DNA of 6,359 nt, from NCBI GenBank assembly GCA_030043215.1, contig JASHYG010000314.1, positions 1 to 6,359 of the forward strand, written 5' to 3'. The number at the start of each line of letters is the position of its first letter. Position 1 is the first letter of the stretch. Under the pieces are notes generated by a model. It ran no database searches. It saw nothing but the letters and a program-made list of their open reading frames with translations, and had not been told where the DNA came from. This DNA comes from Gammaproteobacteria bacterium (GTDB taxonomy: Bacteria; Pseudomonadota; Gammaproteobacteria; Steroidobacterales; Steroidobacteraceae). Position numbers and translations under genes: made by a program. This document shows, in pieces, positions 1-5,522 of the stretch.

Positions 1-1223
1 TAACGCGCGGCGGGCACGACGATCGGACGGCCGGTCTCCATGTCCACGCCGGTGGCCCAGTTCTCCACGGTGAACGGATCCGCGCTGATCAGCTTGCCGG
101 TCGCGGCGTCGAGCACGTAGAAAAAGCCGTTCTTCGAGGGCTGCAGGATGACGTGCCGCTTCTTGCCGCCGATCGCGATATCCGCAGTCATCATCGGACT
201 GACCGCGTCGTAGTCCCAGGCATCGCTCGGGGTTTCCTGGTAGTGCCACACATACGCGCCGGTATCGGGATTCACCGCGACGATCGAGGCGGTATACAAG
301 TCGTCGTCGGTCTGCGGCTCACGCACGCGCGGGTTCCACGGTGTCGCATTGCCGGTCCCAAAGTAGAGCAGACCGGTCACCGGATCGTAGACGGTCGAAT
401 CCCACACGGTGCCGCCGCCTCCGCCCTTCCACCACTCGCCGCTCCAGGTCTTCGCAGCCCTCGCGAGCGCTGGGCTCTCGAACCCCTTCGCCGGATTGCC
501 GGGCACGGTCCAGAAGCGCCAGACCTCCTTGCCGGTCTCGGCGTCGTAAGCCGCGATCCAGCCGCGCACGCCGAACTCGCCTCCGGAGCCGCCGATGAAC
601 ACCTTGCCCTTCGCGGCGCGCGGGGCCATGGTGATCGAGTAATGGTTCCCCATGTCGCCGAGGCCGAGACTCTCGGGAACCGTGTCGGTCGACCAGACTT
701 CCTTGCCTGTCTTGGCATCGACCGCGACCAGACGGGAGTCGAGCGTGCCCACGTAGATCTTGCCGCGCCAGGCCGCAATGCCGCGATTCACGAGGCCCAC
801 GTTGTAGCGGATCCGCTCGCCGTGGATCATCGGGTTGTACTTCCACAGCTGCTTGCCGGTCTTACCGTCGAAAGCATAGAGCACATCTCGAGCCGTCGAG
901 ACGTAGATCACGCCGTCGATGTACAGCGGCGAGCCGTGCTGGTCCTGGTTGGTCTCGTAATCCGCAAACCACTTGAGGCCGAGCCGGCTCACGTTGCTCG
1001 CGTTGATCTGCTTGAGCTTGCTGAAGCGCTGCTCGGAGTAGGTGCCCCCGTAGGTCATCCACTGGCCGGGCTCGCGGGCTGCGTTGTCCAGGCGCTTGGC
1101 GGTGACGTTGGCGGCGGGACCTGCGGAGCCCGCCGAGACGGCCGCATCTGCACGCGGGGCGCCGGCGGCCATGATCACGGCGGTCACGAGCAAGCCGATA
1201 CGCAGAGCGTGTGTGCGAGTCAT
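1..1223 (-). CDS. PQQ-dependent alcohol dehydrogenase, N-terminal 407 residues (cut by window edge)
   Basis: Periplasmic quinoprotein that oxidises alcohols with pyrroloquinoline quinone and a metal ion. The ATG at 1223 follows AGGGGG at 7 nt spacing and begins a Sec-type signal peptide (basic start, hydrophobic core, cleavage near ADA-26/27). Beta-propeller blade motifs recur, such as DAKTGKEVW, DAETGKEVW and NPDTGAYVW. Family residues seen are Glu216 (GGEFGVRGW, metal ligand), Trp274 (GGGTVWDSTVYDP, PQQ stacking), Asn292 (GTGNATPWNP, metal ligand) and Asp337 in DAWDYDAV (catalytic base). Asp339, two residues on, is the extra acid that marks lanthanide-using members. The usual vicinal Cys-Cys before VNRG is absent (RYNVGLVNRG). 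The C-terminal part, including any haem domain, lies outside, so a quinohaemoprotein cannot be told from a plain quinoprotein. The last visible residues, PIVVPAAR, fit the family. The family is certain; the substrate is unknown. Confidence 0.95.
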   Translation of the reverse strand, partial: MTRTHALRIGLLVTAVIMAAGAPRADAAVSAGSAGPAANVTAKRLDNAAREPGQWMTYGGTYSEQRFSKLKQINASNVSRLGLKWFADYETNQDQHGSPLYIDGVIYVSTARDVLYAFDGKTGKQLWKYNPMIHGERIRYNVGLVNRGIAAWRGKIYVGTLDSRLVAVDAKTGKEVWSTDTVPESLGLGDMGNHYSITMAPRAAKGKVFIGGSGGEFGVRGWIAAYDAETGKEVWRFWTVPGNPAKGFESPALARAAKTWSGEWWKGGGGGTVWDSTVYDPVTGLLYFGTGNATPWNPRVREPQTDDDLYTASIVAVNPDTGAYVWHYQETPSDAWDYDAVSPMMTADIAIGGKKRHVILQPSKNGFFYVLDAATGKLISADPFTVENWATGVDMETGRPIVVPAAR

Positions 1224-1230
1224 CACGGGG

Positions 1231-1236
1231 CCCCCT
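1231..1236 (-). promoter_or_regulatory. Ribosome binding site of the PQQ dehydrogenase gene
   Basis: AGGGGG reads on the minus strand 7 nt before the ATG at 1223. It overlaps an 8-bp palindrome (GGGGCCCC, 1227-1234), which could pair with itself or a neighbouring strand and dampen initiation; that last point is inference. Confidence 0.55.
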
Positions 1237-1271
1237 AACGGTCGCAGTGGTTGCGCCTCCGTAGACCGCCG

Positions 1272-1301
1272 ATCTTAGCCTGTCGCCGCCAAATCAGGCT
1301 A
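1272..1301 (-). promoter_or_regulatory. Inverted repeat and weak -10 box in the gap before the PQQ dehydrogenase gene
   Basis: The 137-bp gap 1224-1360 holds no gene. It contains an exact 7-bp inverted repeat, TAGCCTG (1276-1282) and CAGGCTA (1295-1301), around a 12-nt loop. On the minus strand TAAGAT (1277-1272) partly overlaps one arm and matches a sigma-70 -10 box at four of six positions; I see no good -35 at the right distance. No T-run follows the hairpin, so it does not look like an intrinsic terminator. It could be an operator at a promoter for the dehydrogenase gene, or chance. Confidence 0.25.
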
Positions 1302-1360
1302 GCGCGCGGAGGGTCTCGGAGCGGCGTATCGCGCGGTAGAACCGGTGTGCCGCCTCGGGG

Positions 1361-2296
1361 TCAGTGCGTCCCGACCGTCACAGGAATCGTGCCGGCCGGC
1401 AGCGGAAAGTTGCCATCGTACGGCGGCCAGTTCGGAACCGGAAGCTCCGGACCCGGATAGTACATGGCGGTCCAGATGTTGCGGATCTTGCCGTCCTCGA
1501 TCGAGAACCATTCGCTGAAGCAGTTGCGGGGCACGCTCGAGCCGGGCCGGCGAATGAACACTCCGAGGCCGAGCACGACGCCGGCATCCTCATCGACCAG
1601 CGGGATGCGGCGGCCCGCGACGTACGCCAGATTGAAGTTCTTGAGGCCGGAGACGCAGTCGTCGCCCCGACCGCCGCGGCGTCCCGTGACGCGCGTTCCG
1701 TTCTCGAACCGGTTGCAGCCGGGATGCGCGAGCGCGACGCTGCCGTCGTGAGCGACGATGGCGTCGTAGTAGCTGTTCGCGATGGCGACCAGCGTCTCGC
1801 GCGGCAGGCGCTCGCTCGCGGGCAGTGCTCGCTCCGGCGGCGGGTTCGCGATCAGGCTCTGGGGATTCCAGGCATTCGGCGGCCTCGCGCCCGGCAGCCC
1901 GGGGTCCCCGTCGCGCGCGATGTACCACTCCGCCTCCGTCACCCTCCGGCGCTCGATGCGCAGGCGGACGGTCACGATCGCGAGCTTGCCGCTCTCCTCA
2001 ACGATGCCGAAGTAAGCGACCTCACCGCTCACCGGATCGGCATAGCGGCGCTGGACGAGACCGAGGCCCGTCACGCTCCGCCACACACCTTGACCGAGCG
2101 GCACACTGACGGCGTTCTCCGTCTGGCGATAGGTGCCCGACAGAGGCGCGCCAGCCGGGCGGTGCTCGATCACCGCCTGCAGATATTGATCGAGGACAGA
2201 CCTCAGGCACGCACGGTCGCACCGGGGAGTCGAATCCGCGGCTGCGACGGCGAGCGGACCCGCGACGAGGGCAAGCACGGCGAAGATCCTGAGCAT
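1361..2296 (-). CDS. Exported two-domain protein, DUF8021-like (NTF2-like fold suspected), 311 aa
   Basis: Function unknown. The start at 2296 is preceded by AAGGAG (2312-2307) at 10 nt and opens a clear signal peptide with cleavage around AVAAA-20, so the protein should be periplasmic. Two halves resemble each other in layout. Residues about 26-128 begin RCDRACL and end in a strand-turn-strand with RRRVTEAEWYIAR. A Pro-rich linker (about 129-165) follows. Residues about 166-280 contain HPGCNRFENG (191-200), LVDEDAGVVLGLGVF (233-247) and end with SIEDGKIRNIWTAMYYPG. The 'D-G-K-I-x-x-I' ending and the central 'FENG/TEN' motifs recall SnoaL/NTF2-like domains and the family called DUF8021; this is from memory, not a search. 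Cysteines 26, 30, 194, 214 and 259 could form disulfides. It ends in a Pro-rich tail. It lies 22 bp after the cytochrome gene, so it is probably co-transcribed with the flavoprotein genes. A ligand- or substrate-binding accessory role is possible but unproven. Confidence 0.85.
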   Translation of the reverse strand: MLRIFAVLALVAGPLAVAAADSTPRCDRACLRSVLDQYLQAVIEHRPAGAPLSGTYRQTENAVSVPLGQGVWRSVTGLGLVQRRYADPVSGEVAYFGIVEESGKLAIVTVRLRIERRRVTEAEWYIARDGDPGLPGARPPNAWNPQSLIANPPPERALPASERLPRETLVAIANSYYDAIVAHDGSVALAHPGCNRFENGTRVTGRRGGRGDDCVSGLKNFNLAYVAGRRIPLVDEDAGVVLGLGVFIRRPGSSVPRNCFSEWFSIEDGKIRNIWTAMYYPGPELPVPNWPPYDGNFPLPAGTIPVTVGTH

Positions 2297-2318
2297 CTGC
2301 GACTTTCTCCTTAAGCGC

Positions 2319-2693
2319 TCACGGCGCTCTGGAGCCTCGCGCGACGTAAGCGGCCACGGCCGCGAGCTGCGCGTCGGTGATTTCCGTCTTGCGGAACGGC
2401 GGCATCGACAGCACGCCGTGCCGCACGAAGAACGCCACCGACTCGGGTGTGAGATCGGTGCGCTCGAGCAGCACGGCCGGCGTCTTCCCGCCGTACTTCA
2501 CCTGCAGCGATTGCGTGCCCGGGTGTCCCGGGCCCGGCGCGTGGCAGGGCGCGCACCAGTGCTCGTAGACTCCCCGACCGGAGCCCGCAGGGGCTTGCCC
2601 GCTCGGGCTCGCGGCCCGAGCGCCGCAGCTCAGCGCGATTCCCAGCAGGACTGACAGCGCGAATCGAGTGTGGGATGGGCATGAGCGCGTCAT
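2319..2693 (-). CDS. Small exported c-type cytochrome, probable electron-accepting subunit of the flavoprotein
   Basis: Class I cytochrome c of 124 residues. A signal peptide (about residues 1-28, ending GARAA) directs it to the periplasm for haem attachment. The haem motif is CAPCH (Cys47, Cys50, His51). Met97 in VLSMPPF is the likely sixth ligand, followed by TEITDAQLAAVAAYV, the typical C-terminal helix. The ATG lies 1 bp after the flavoprotein stop. Its Shine-Dalgarno sequence, GAGGAAGG at 2707-2700, sits inside the last flavoprotein codons, which implies translational coupling. Size, order and motif match the cytochrome subunits of p-cresol methylhydroxylase (PchC) and eugenol hydroxylase. 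I infer that it takes electrons from the flavoprotein and passes them to the respiratory chain. A symbol is not assigned because the substrate is unknown. Confidence 0.93.
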   Translation of the reverse strand: MTRSCPSHTRFALSVLLGIALSCGARAASPSGQAPAGSGRGVYEHWCAPCHAPGPGHPGTQSLQVKYGGKTPAVLLERTDLTPESVAFFVRHGVLSMPPFRKTEITDAQLAAVAAYVARGSRAP

Positions 2694-2694
2694 G

Positions 2695-4224
2695 TCACAC
2701 CTTCCTCAGGTGCTTCGGCCAGACTCCGTAGCGGCCCGCGGAGAGGATGCCGTTGGGATCCACCGCGTCCTTGATGGTCTCGCGCAGCCGTCGCAGCGCG
2801 TTGTGGTTGTAGGAATAGGTGTCCGAGACCAGGTCCTGGAACGCCGCGGGCGCGCGGTACTCGGCCCAGCCGCGCTCGGCCGCGAGCCTCACCCAGGCCT
2901 CGAAGGCCCGGCGCATCTTCGCGTTGCGCTCCTTGTCGCGGCCGATCGGAAACATGATGAGGCAGACGAGCGTGCGCTCCCAGCAGGTCATGTACACCGG
3001 ACCGATGATCCCCAAGTTCTCTCCGCCGCTCACCTTGGGCAGGTTCTCTTGATAGAAGCGCTTGAACTCGAGAAGCGACTCGCCGGTGCGCGGCACGATG
3101 GGTGAGAAGCCGATGTGTCCCCCCGCGGGATCCGGATTGCCGGGGCTGCGTCCGAGCATCGCGAACGTGGAAAGATTGGGGATGCCGAAGTTGACCAGGT
3201 GCGCGCGCTTGAGGGCCTCCGGCGACAAGGGCGTGCGAACCAGCTCGCCTTCGAGGAAATTCACGCCCGGGATCGCCGTGAACTTGCGCCTGGCATACTC
3301 CATCTGCGCGCGGACGACGTTTTCCGGGCCGTAGATCGGCACGGTGCACGTCCACACCGGGGAATGCGTGCCCGGCCGGTCGAGCCCTCCGTAGATCTGC
3401 GTCGAGCCGTTCACCACGTGCTGGTTCTCGAGCAGGTTGAGCGCATCGAGCATCGGGACGATGTTCTCGTCGCGGTCCGTGGTCGCCGTGCCGGACACCA
3501 TGGCCTCCGGGCGCGGCATGAGATAGATGCCCATCTTGGTGACGACGCCGAAGTTCGACTGCCGGAACAAGCCGTCCACCCAGGGACCGAAGCCCCAGCG
3601 GTTCTGCTGCCAGGTCCTGGAGTTCGGCAACGCGCCCATTCCCGTGCGCACGACCTCGCCGCTGGCGAGCACGACCTCCAAGCCGCAGTGAGAGCCGAAG
3701 TGGTCGCGGAAGGGCGAGGCCGTCCAGCCCGCGCCGCCGTCGAGCGCGTTGCCGATGACGCTGCCCCAGCCCGGGTCCGGCGTATCGATCCAGACGTCGA
3801 GCCCCTCCTTCGTGATGTGCTCGTACAGATCGAAGTAGCTCACTCCCGGCTCGACGAGCGCATAGGCGTTGCGCTCGCTCACCTCGATCACGCGGTTCAT
3901 CCGCTTGAGGTCGAGGACCACACTGCCGGAATACACGGGCGCGGAGCCGCCGTAAGCGAGATTGCGGCCCGTGGAAATGGGATAGAGCGGAATGCGGTGC
4001 TGGTTCGCGGCACGCACCACCGCCTGCACCTGCTCGAGCGTCGCGGGCGCCACGGCGGCGGAGGCGACGCGCTCCTCGGGCTCACCCCAGAAGGGCGAGT
4101 AGAAATCGCGATAGAGCGCGACATCCTCTGCGGAGGTGAAGACCCACTCGGGACCCACGGCTTGGCGCCAAGCGGTCAGAGCGGCCGCGAAGGCGGCGGG
4201 ACTTACGTTCGGCGGCGTCGGCAT
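2695..4224 (-). CDS. FAD-dependent oxidoreductase, vanillyl-alcohol oxidase / 4-cresol dehydrogenase flavoprotein family
   Basis: 509 residues, close to the 521 of PchF. The start at 4224 is chosen because GAGGAG lies 7 nt upstream; the reading frame stays open to 4398 but would overlap the preceding gene and adds an Arg-rich, non-family extension. The PCMH-type FAD domain shows PISTGRN (82-88), AYGGSAP with Tyr91, SGSVVLDLKRMNRVIEV, and VIGNALDGGAGW, followed by FGSHCGLEVVLASGEVVRTGMGAL in two continuous pieces. The C-terminal part has GGHIGFSPIVPRTGE and ends DPNGILSAGRYGVWP. Probable active-site residues by family comparison are Tyr91, Asp150 (DTPDPG) and Tyr456-Arg457 (EYRAP). The usual FAD-linking His or Tyr near residue 417 appears to be Arg (WERTLVC). 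No signal peptide is seen. Known relatives oxidise para-substituted phenols such as 4-cresol, eugenol or vanillyl alcohol. The adjacent cytochrome favours a dehydrogenase/hydroxylase over an oxygen-using oxidase. The substrate is unknown. Confidence 0.93.
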   Translation of the reverse strand: MPTPPNVSPAAFAAALTAWRQAVGPEWVFTSAEDVALYRDFYSPFWGEPEERVASAAVAPATLEQVQAVVRAANQHRIPLYPISTGRNLAYGGSAPVYSGSVVLDLKRMNRVIEVSERNAYALVEPGVSYFDLYEHITKEGLDVWIDTPDPGWGSVIGNALDGGAGWTASPFRDHFGSHCGLEVVLASGEVVRTGMGALPNSRTWQQNRWGFGPWVDGLFRQSNFGVVTKMGIYLMPRPEAMVSGTATTDRDENIVPMLDALNLLENQHVVNGSTQIYGGLDRPGTHSPVWTCTVPIYGPENVVRAQMEYARRKFTAIPGVNFLEGELVRTPLSPEALKRAHLVNFGIPNLSTFAMLGRSPGNPDPAGGHIGFSPIVPRTGESLLEFKRFYQENLPKVSGGENLGIIGPVYMTCWERTLVCLIMFPIGRDKERNAKMRRAFEAWVRLAAERGWAEYRAPAAFQDLVSDTYSYNHNALRRLRETIKDAVDPNGILSAGRYGVWPKHLRKV

Positions 4225-4231
4225 GGGCAGA

Positions 4232-4237
4232 CTCCTC
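4232..4237 (-). promoter_or_regulatory. Ribosome binding site fixing the flavoprotein start
   Basis: GAGGAG on the minus strand, 7 nt before the ATG at 4224, inside the 29-bp gap after the Tat-protein stop. It decides the start against in-frame upstream candidates such as the one at 4398. Confidence 0.8.
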
Positions 4238-4253
4238 GAGAGCGGCGGTGCGG

Positions 4254-4868
4254 TCAGCCGGCCGCGATGATCCAGGAGGTCAGCAACTGCGCCCCGGGCG
4301 CGAGGCTGGGCTCGAGGGCGGCATCGCTCGGGCCGGGGCGCAAGCGGCCGGCTTGCTCGCGGTAGGCCGCGACGGCATCGGCGAGACGCACCGGCCACCG
4401 CAGCCCGGCGTGCCTCAGATCCCCTTCAAAAATCTCGGCAGCTTGCGCGCCACGCAGGAGCCGATGCTCGATCGGACCTCCGGGGTGCAGGACGTGCTCG
4501 CCGTGAAAGACGACGCGCAGGCCACAGGACAGAGCGAGCTGCTCGAGGCAAAACAGAGCGGGGCGCTCGGTGAGCCCCGCGATGGCGACCGGTCGACGCC
4601 GCCATGCGGGACCGATGCGGCGCAACCAGATCTGTGTGATGTCTCCATCGGGAGTGGTGTACACCGGCACACCCTCGCCGGACAGCGGTGTGGCGAAGCT
4701 GCGAGCCTCTGCGCGGCGCTCATCGATCAGGACGGCGTGCACGGCGGGGCGCGCCGAGGCTCGCGTGCGGGCTCGGGGCCGTACCGCATCAACGATCCCA
4801 GTTGCGCCGGCGACGACCGGGACGGCCGACACGGCCGCGGTCCGAAGGAATTCCCGTCTGCTGGTCAT
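4254..4868 (-). CDS. Tat-exported protein of unknown family, first gene of the redox cluster, 204 aa
   Basis: I do not recognise the family. The N-terminus SRREFLR (residues 3-9) is a textbook twin-arginine motif, followed by a hydrophobic stretch (AAVSAVPVVAGATG) and a likely cleavage before about residue 30, so the folded protein should be exported. The mature part is alpha/beta in character: HAVLIDERRAEARSFA, then ITQIWLRRIGPAW and RRPVAIAGLTERPALFCLEQLA. It has two cysteines (in LFCLEQLALSC), no CXXCH and no obvious metal-binding cluster. No in-frame alternative start lies just upstream; a GGGGG run 4 nt before the ATG is a weak ribosome site. Its stop is 29 bp before the flavoprotein start, so the two are very likely co-transcribed. 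By position it could be a Tat escort, assembly factor or third subunit of the flavoprotein-cytochrome complex; this is inference. Confidence 0.82.
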   Translation of the reverse strand: MTSRREFLRTAAVSAVPVVAGATGIVDAVRPRARTRASARPAVHAVLIDERRAEARSFATPLSGEGVPVYTTPDGDITQIWLRRIGPAWRRRPVAIAGLTERPALFCLEQLALSCGLRVVFHGEHVLHPGGPIEHRLLRGAQAAEIFEGDLRHAGLRWPVRLADAVAAYREQAGRLRPGPSDAALEPSLAPGAQLLTSWIIAAG

Positions 4869-4893
4869 GCGACCCCCGTTTCCGCGCCTGGGA

Positions 4894-4907
4894 TCGCCGG
4901 CCGGCGA
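4894..4907. promoter_or_regulatory. 14-bp perfect palindrome upstream of the Tat-protein gene
   Basis: TCGCCGGCCGGCGA is exactly self-complementary and lies 25 bp before the ATG at 4868, where an operator or the 5' leader of the minus-strand operon is expected. In such GC-rich DNA, palindromes of this base composition arise fairly easily, so its role is uncertain. Confidence 0.3.
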
Positions 4908-4980
4908 ATGCCACGCCGCGCTGTGCCCCCTGCGTCCGATCGGGAGCGTCGCGCGTATGCCCGTGCGCCGTCAAGCGGGA

Positions 4981-4992
4981 GCGGCGCGCCGC
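4981..4992. repeat. 12-bp perfect palindrome in the divergent intergenic region
   Basis: GCGGCGCGCCGC lies just upstream of the plus-strand TATAAT box, about where a -35 element would start. It might be a repressor site for either divergent unit, or a by-product of GC-rich composition. Confidence 0.2.
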
Positions 4993-5013
4993 GGACGCGC
5001 CTCGAGCGTGGTC

Positions 5014-5019
5014 TATAAT
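5014..5019 (+). promoter_or_regulatory. Probable sigma-70 -10 box for the nfeD-like / qmcA-like pair
   Basis: A perfect TATAAT stands out in otherwise GC-rich sequence, 49 bp before the ATG at 5069. No convincing -35 is present (GCGGAC at 17-bp spacing), so an activator or a relaxed -35 is implied. Short inverted arms CTCGA (5001-5005) and TCGAG (5029-5033) flank the box. The rest of 4869-5068 (200 bp) holds no gene; I see no clear promoter for the opposite strand. A TTGACG on the minus strand (4974-4969) has no good -10 partner. Confidence 0.6.
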
Positions 5020-5068
5020 GCCAGTGGATCGAGCAATTCACGACCGGAGCCGTCACGGAGATTCTCCA

Positions 5069-5500
5069 ATGAGCTGGTGGACGTGGATGATTGGGGGCGC
5101 CATTCTGCTCGGAGCCGAGCTGGCGTTCATCGACGCGCAGTTCTATCTGGTCTTCGTCGGCTCTGCCGCCATTGTCGTCGGCCTGATCGTGGCATCCGTG
5201 GCGATCGAGCAGTGGATGCAGTGGGCACTGTTTGCCGTGCTGGCAATCGCGTCCATGGTGCTCTTCCGTGGCCGCATCTACCGCAAGCTGCGCGGCCAGG
5301 CGCCGGAGGTTCGCTCCGGACCGGCCGGCGGCATATTGACGCTGCCCGCGGCGCTCGCGCCCGGGGAGAGCTGCCAGACCGAGCACGCCGGTAGCTTCTG
5401 GACGGTCCTCAACGACAGTGAGGTGCCGCTCCCGTCAGGTGCTCGCGTGCGCATCGTGCGCGTCCAAGGTCTCACGCTCGTGGTTCAGCCCGCGGTCTAG
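5069..5500 (+). CDS. Short NfeD-like membrane protein, partner of the downstream SPFH protein
   Basis: 143 residues. The ATG at 5069 has GGAG (5057-5060) 8 nt upstream; the open frame reaches further back but only as non-family sequence across the promoter. The N-terminal half holds hydrophobic segments at about residues 5-20, 26-46 and 50-66, with short polar breaks (IEQWMQW). The C-terminal half, about 76-143, is a predicted OB-fold with the family pattern of a Gly-rich start (SGPAGGILTLP), FWTVLNDSEVPLPSGARVRIVRVQGLTLVVQP. Length and order match E. coli YbbJ, which sits beside qmcA (ybbK). It lacks the ClpP-like serine protease domain of long NfeD proteins. It probably binds the SPFH protein in the inner membrane and helps its microdomain function. 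The gap to the next gene is 22 bp, so the pair is an operon. Confidence 0.9.
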   Translation: MSWWTWMIGGAILLGAELAFIDAQFYLVFVGSAAIVVGLIVASVAIEQWMQWALFAVLAIASMVLFRGRIYRKLRGQAPEVRSGPAGGILTLPAALAPGESCQTEHAGSFWTVLNDSEVPLPSGARVRIVRVQGLTLVVQPAV

Positions 5501-5522
5501 CCACTCCACTCGAGGACTCCTC

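Noticed and set aside
153..1238. 361-codon plus-strand open frame opposite the PQQ dehydrogenase gene
   Set aside because: Antisense shadow in GC-rich DNA: His/Arg/Ala/Val-rich with no family pattern, while the minus strand encodes a clear PQQ dehydrogenase.
1276..1301. Intrinsic terminator after the DUF8021-like gene
   Set aside because: The stem is only 7 bp with a 12-nt loop and no following T-run on the minus strand.
1364..2314. 316-codon plus-strand open frame opposite the DUF8021-like gene
   Set aside because: Mirrors the minus-strand gene almost exactly and has shadow-type composition; the minus strand has a signal peptide, a good ribosome site and family-like motifs.
3115..4365. 416-codon plus-strand open frame opposite the flavoprotein gene
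   Set aside because: Antisense shadow; low-complexity Arg/His/Ala/Val composition and no plausible ribosome site, against a minus strand with many family motifs.
4225..4398. N-terminal extension of the flavoprotein to an ATG at 4398
   Set aside because: It would overlap the Tat-protein gene, has no family similarity, and the ATG at 4224 has an ideal GAGGAG at 7 nt.
4969..4974. TTGACG on the minus strand as the -35 of the Tat-flavoprotein operon
   Set aside because: No acceptable -10 hexamer lies 16-18 bp downstream; kept only as a remark.
4688..5068. Upstream extension of the nfeD-like frame
   Set aside because: It would cross the divergent promoter region and the Tat-protein gene; the ATG at 5069 has a good ribosome site and starts directly into the membrane segment.
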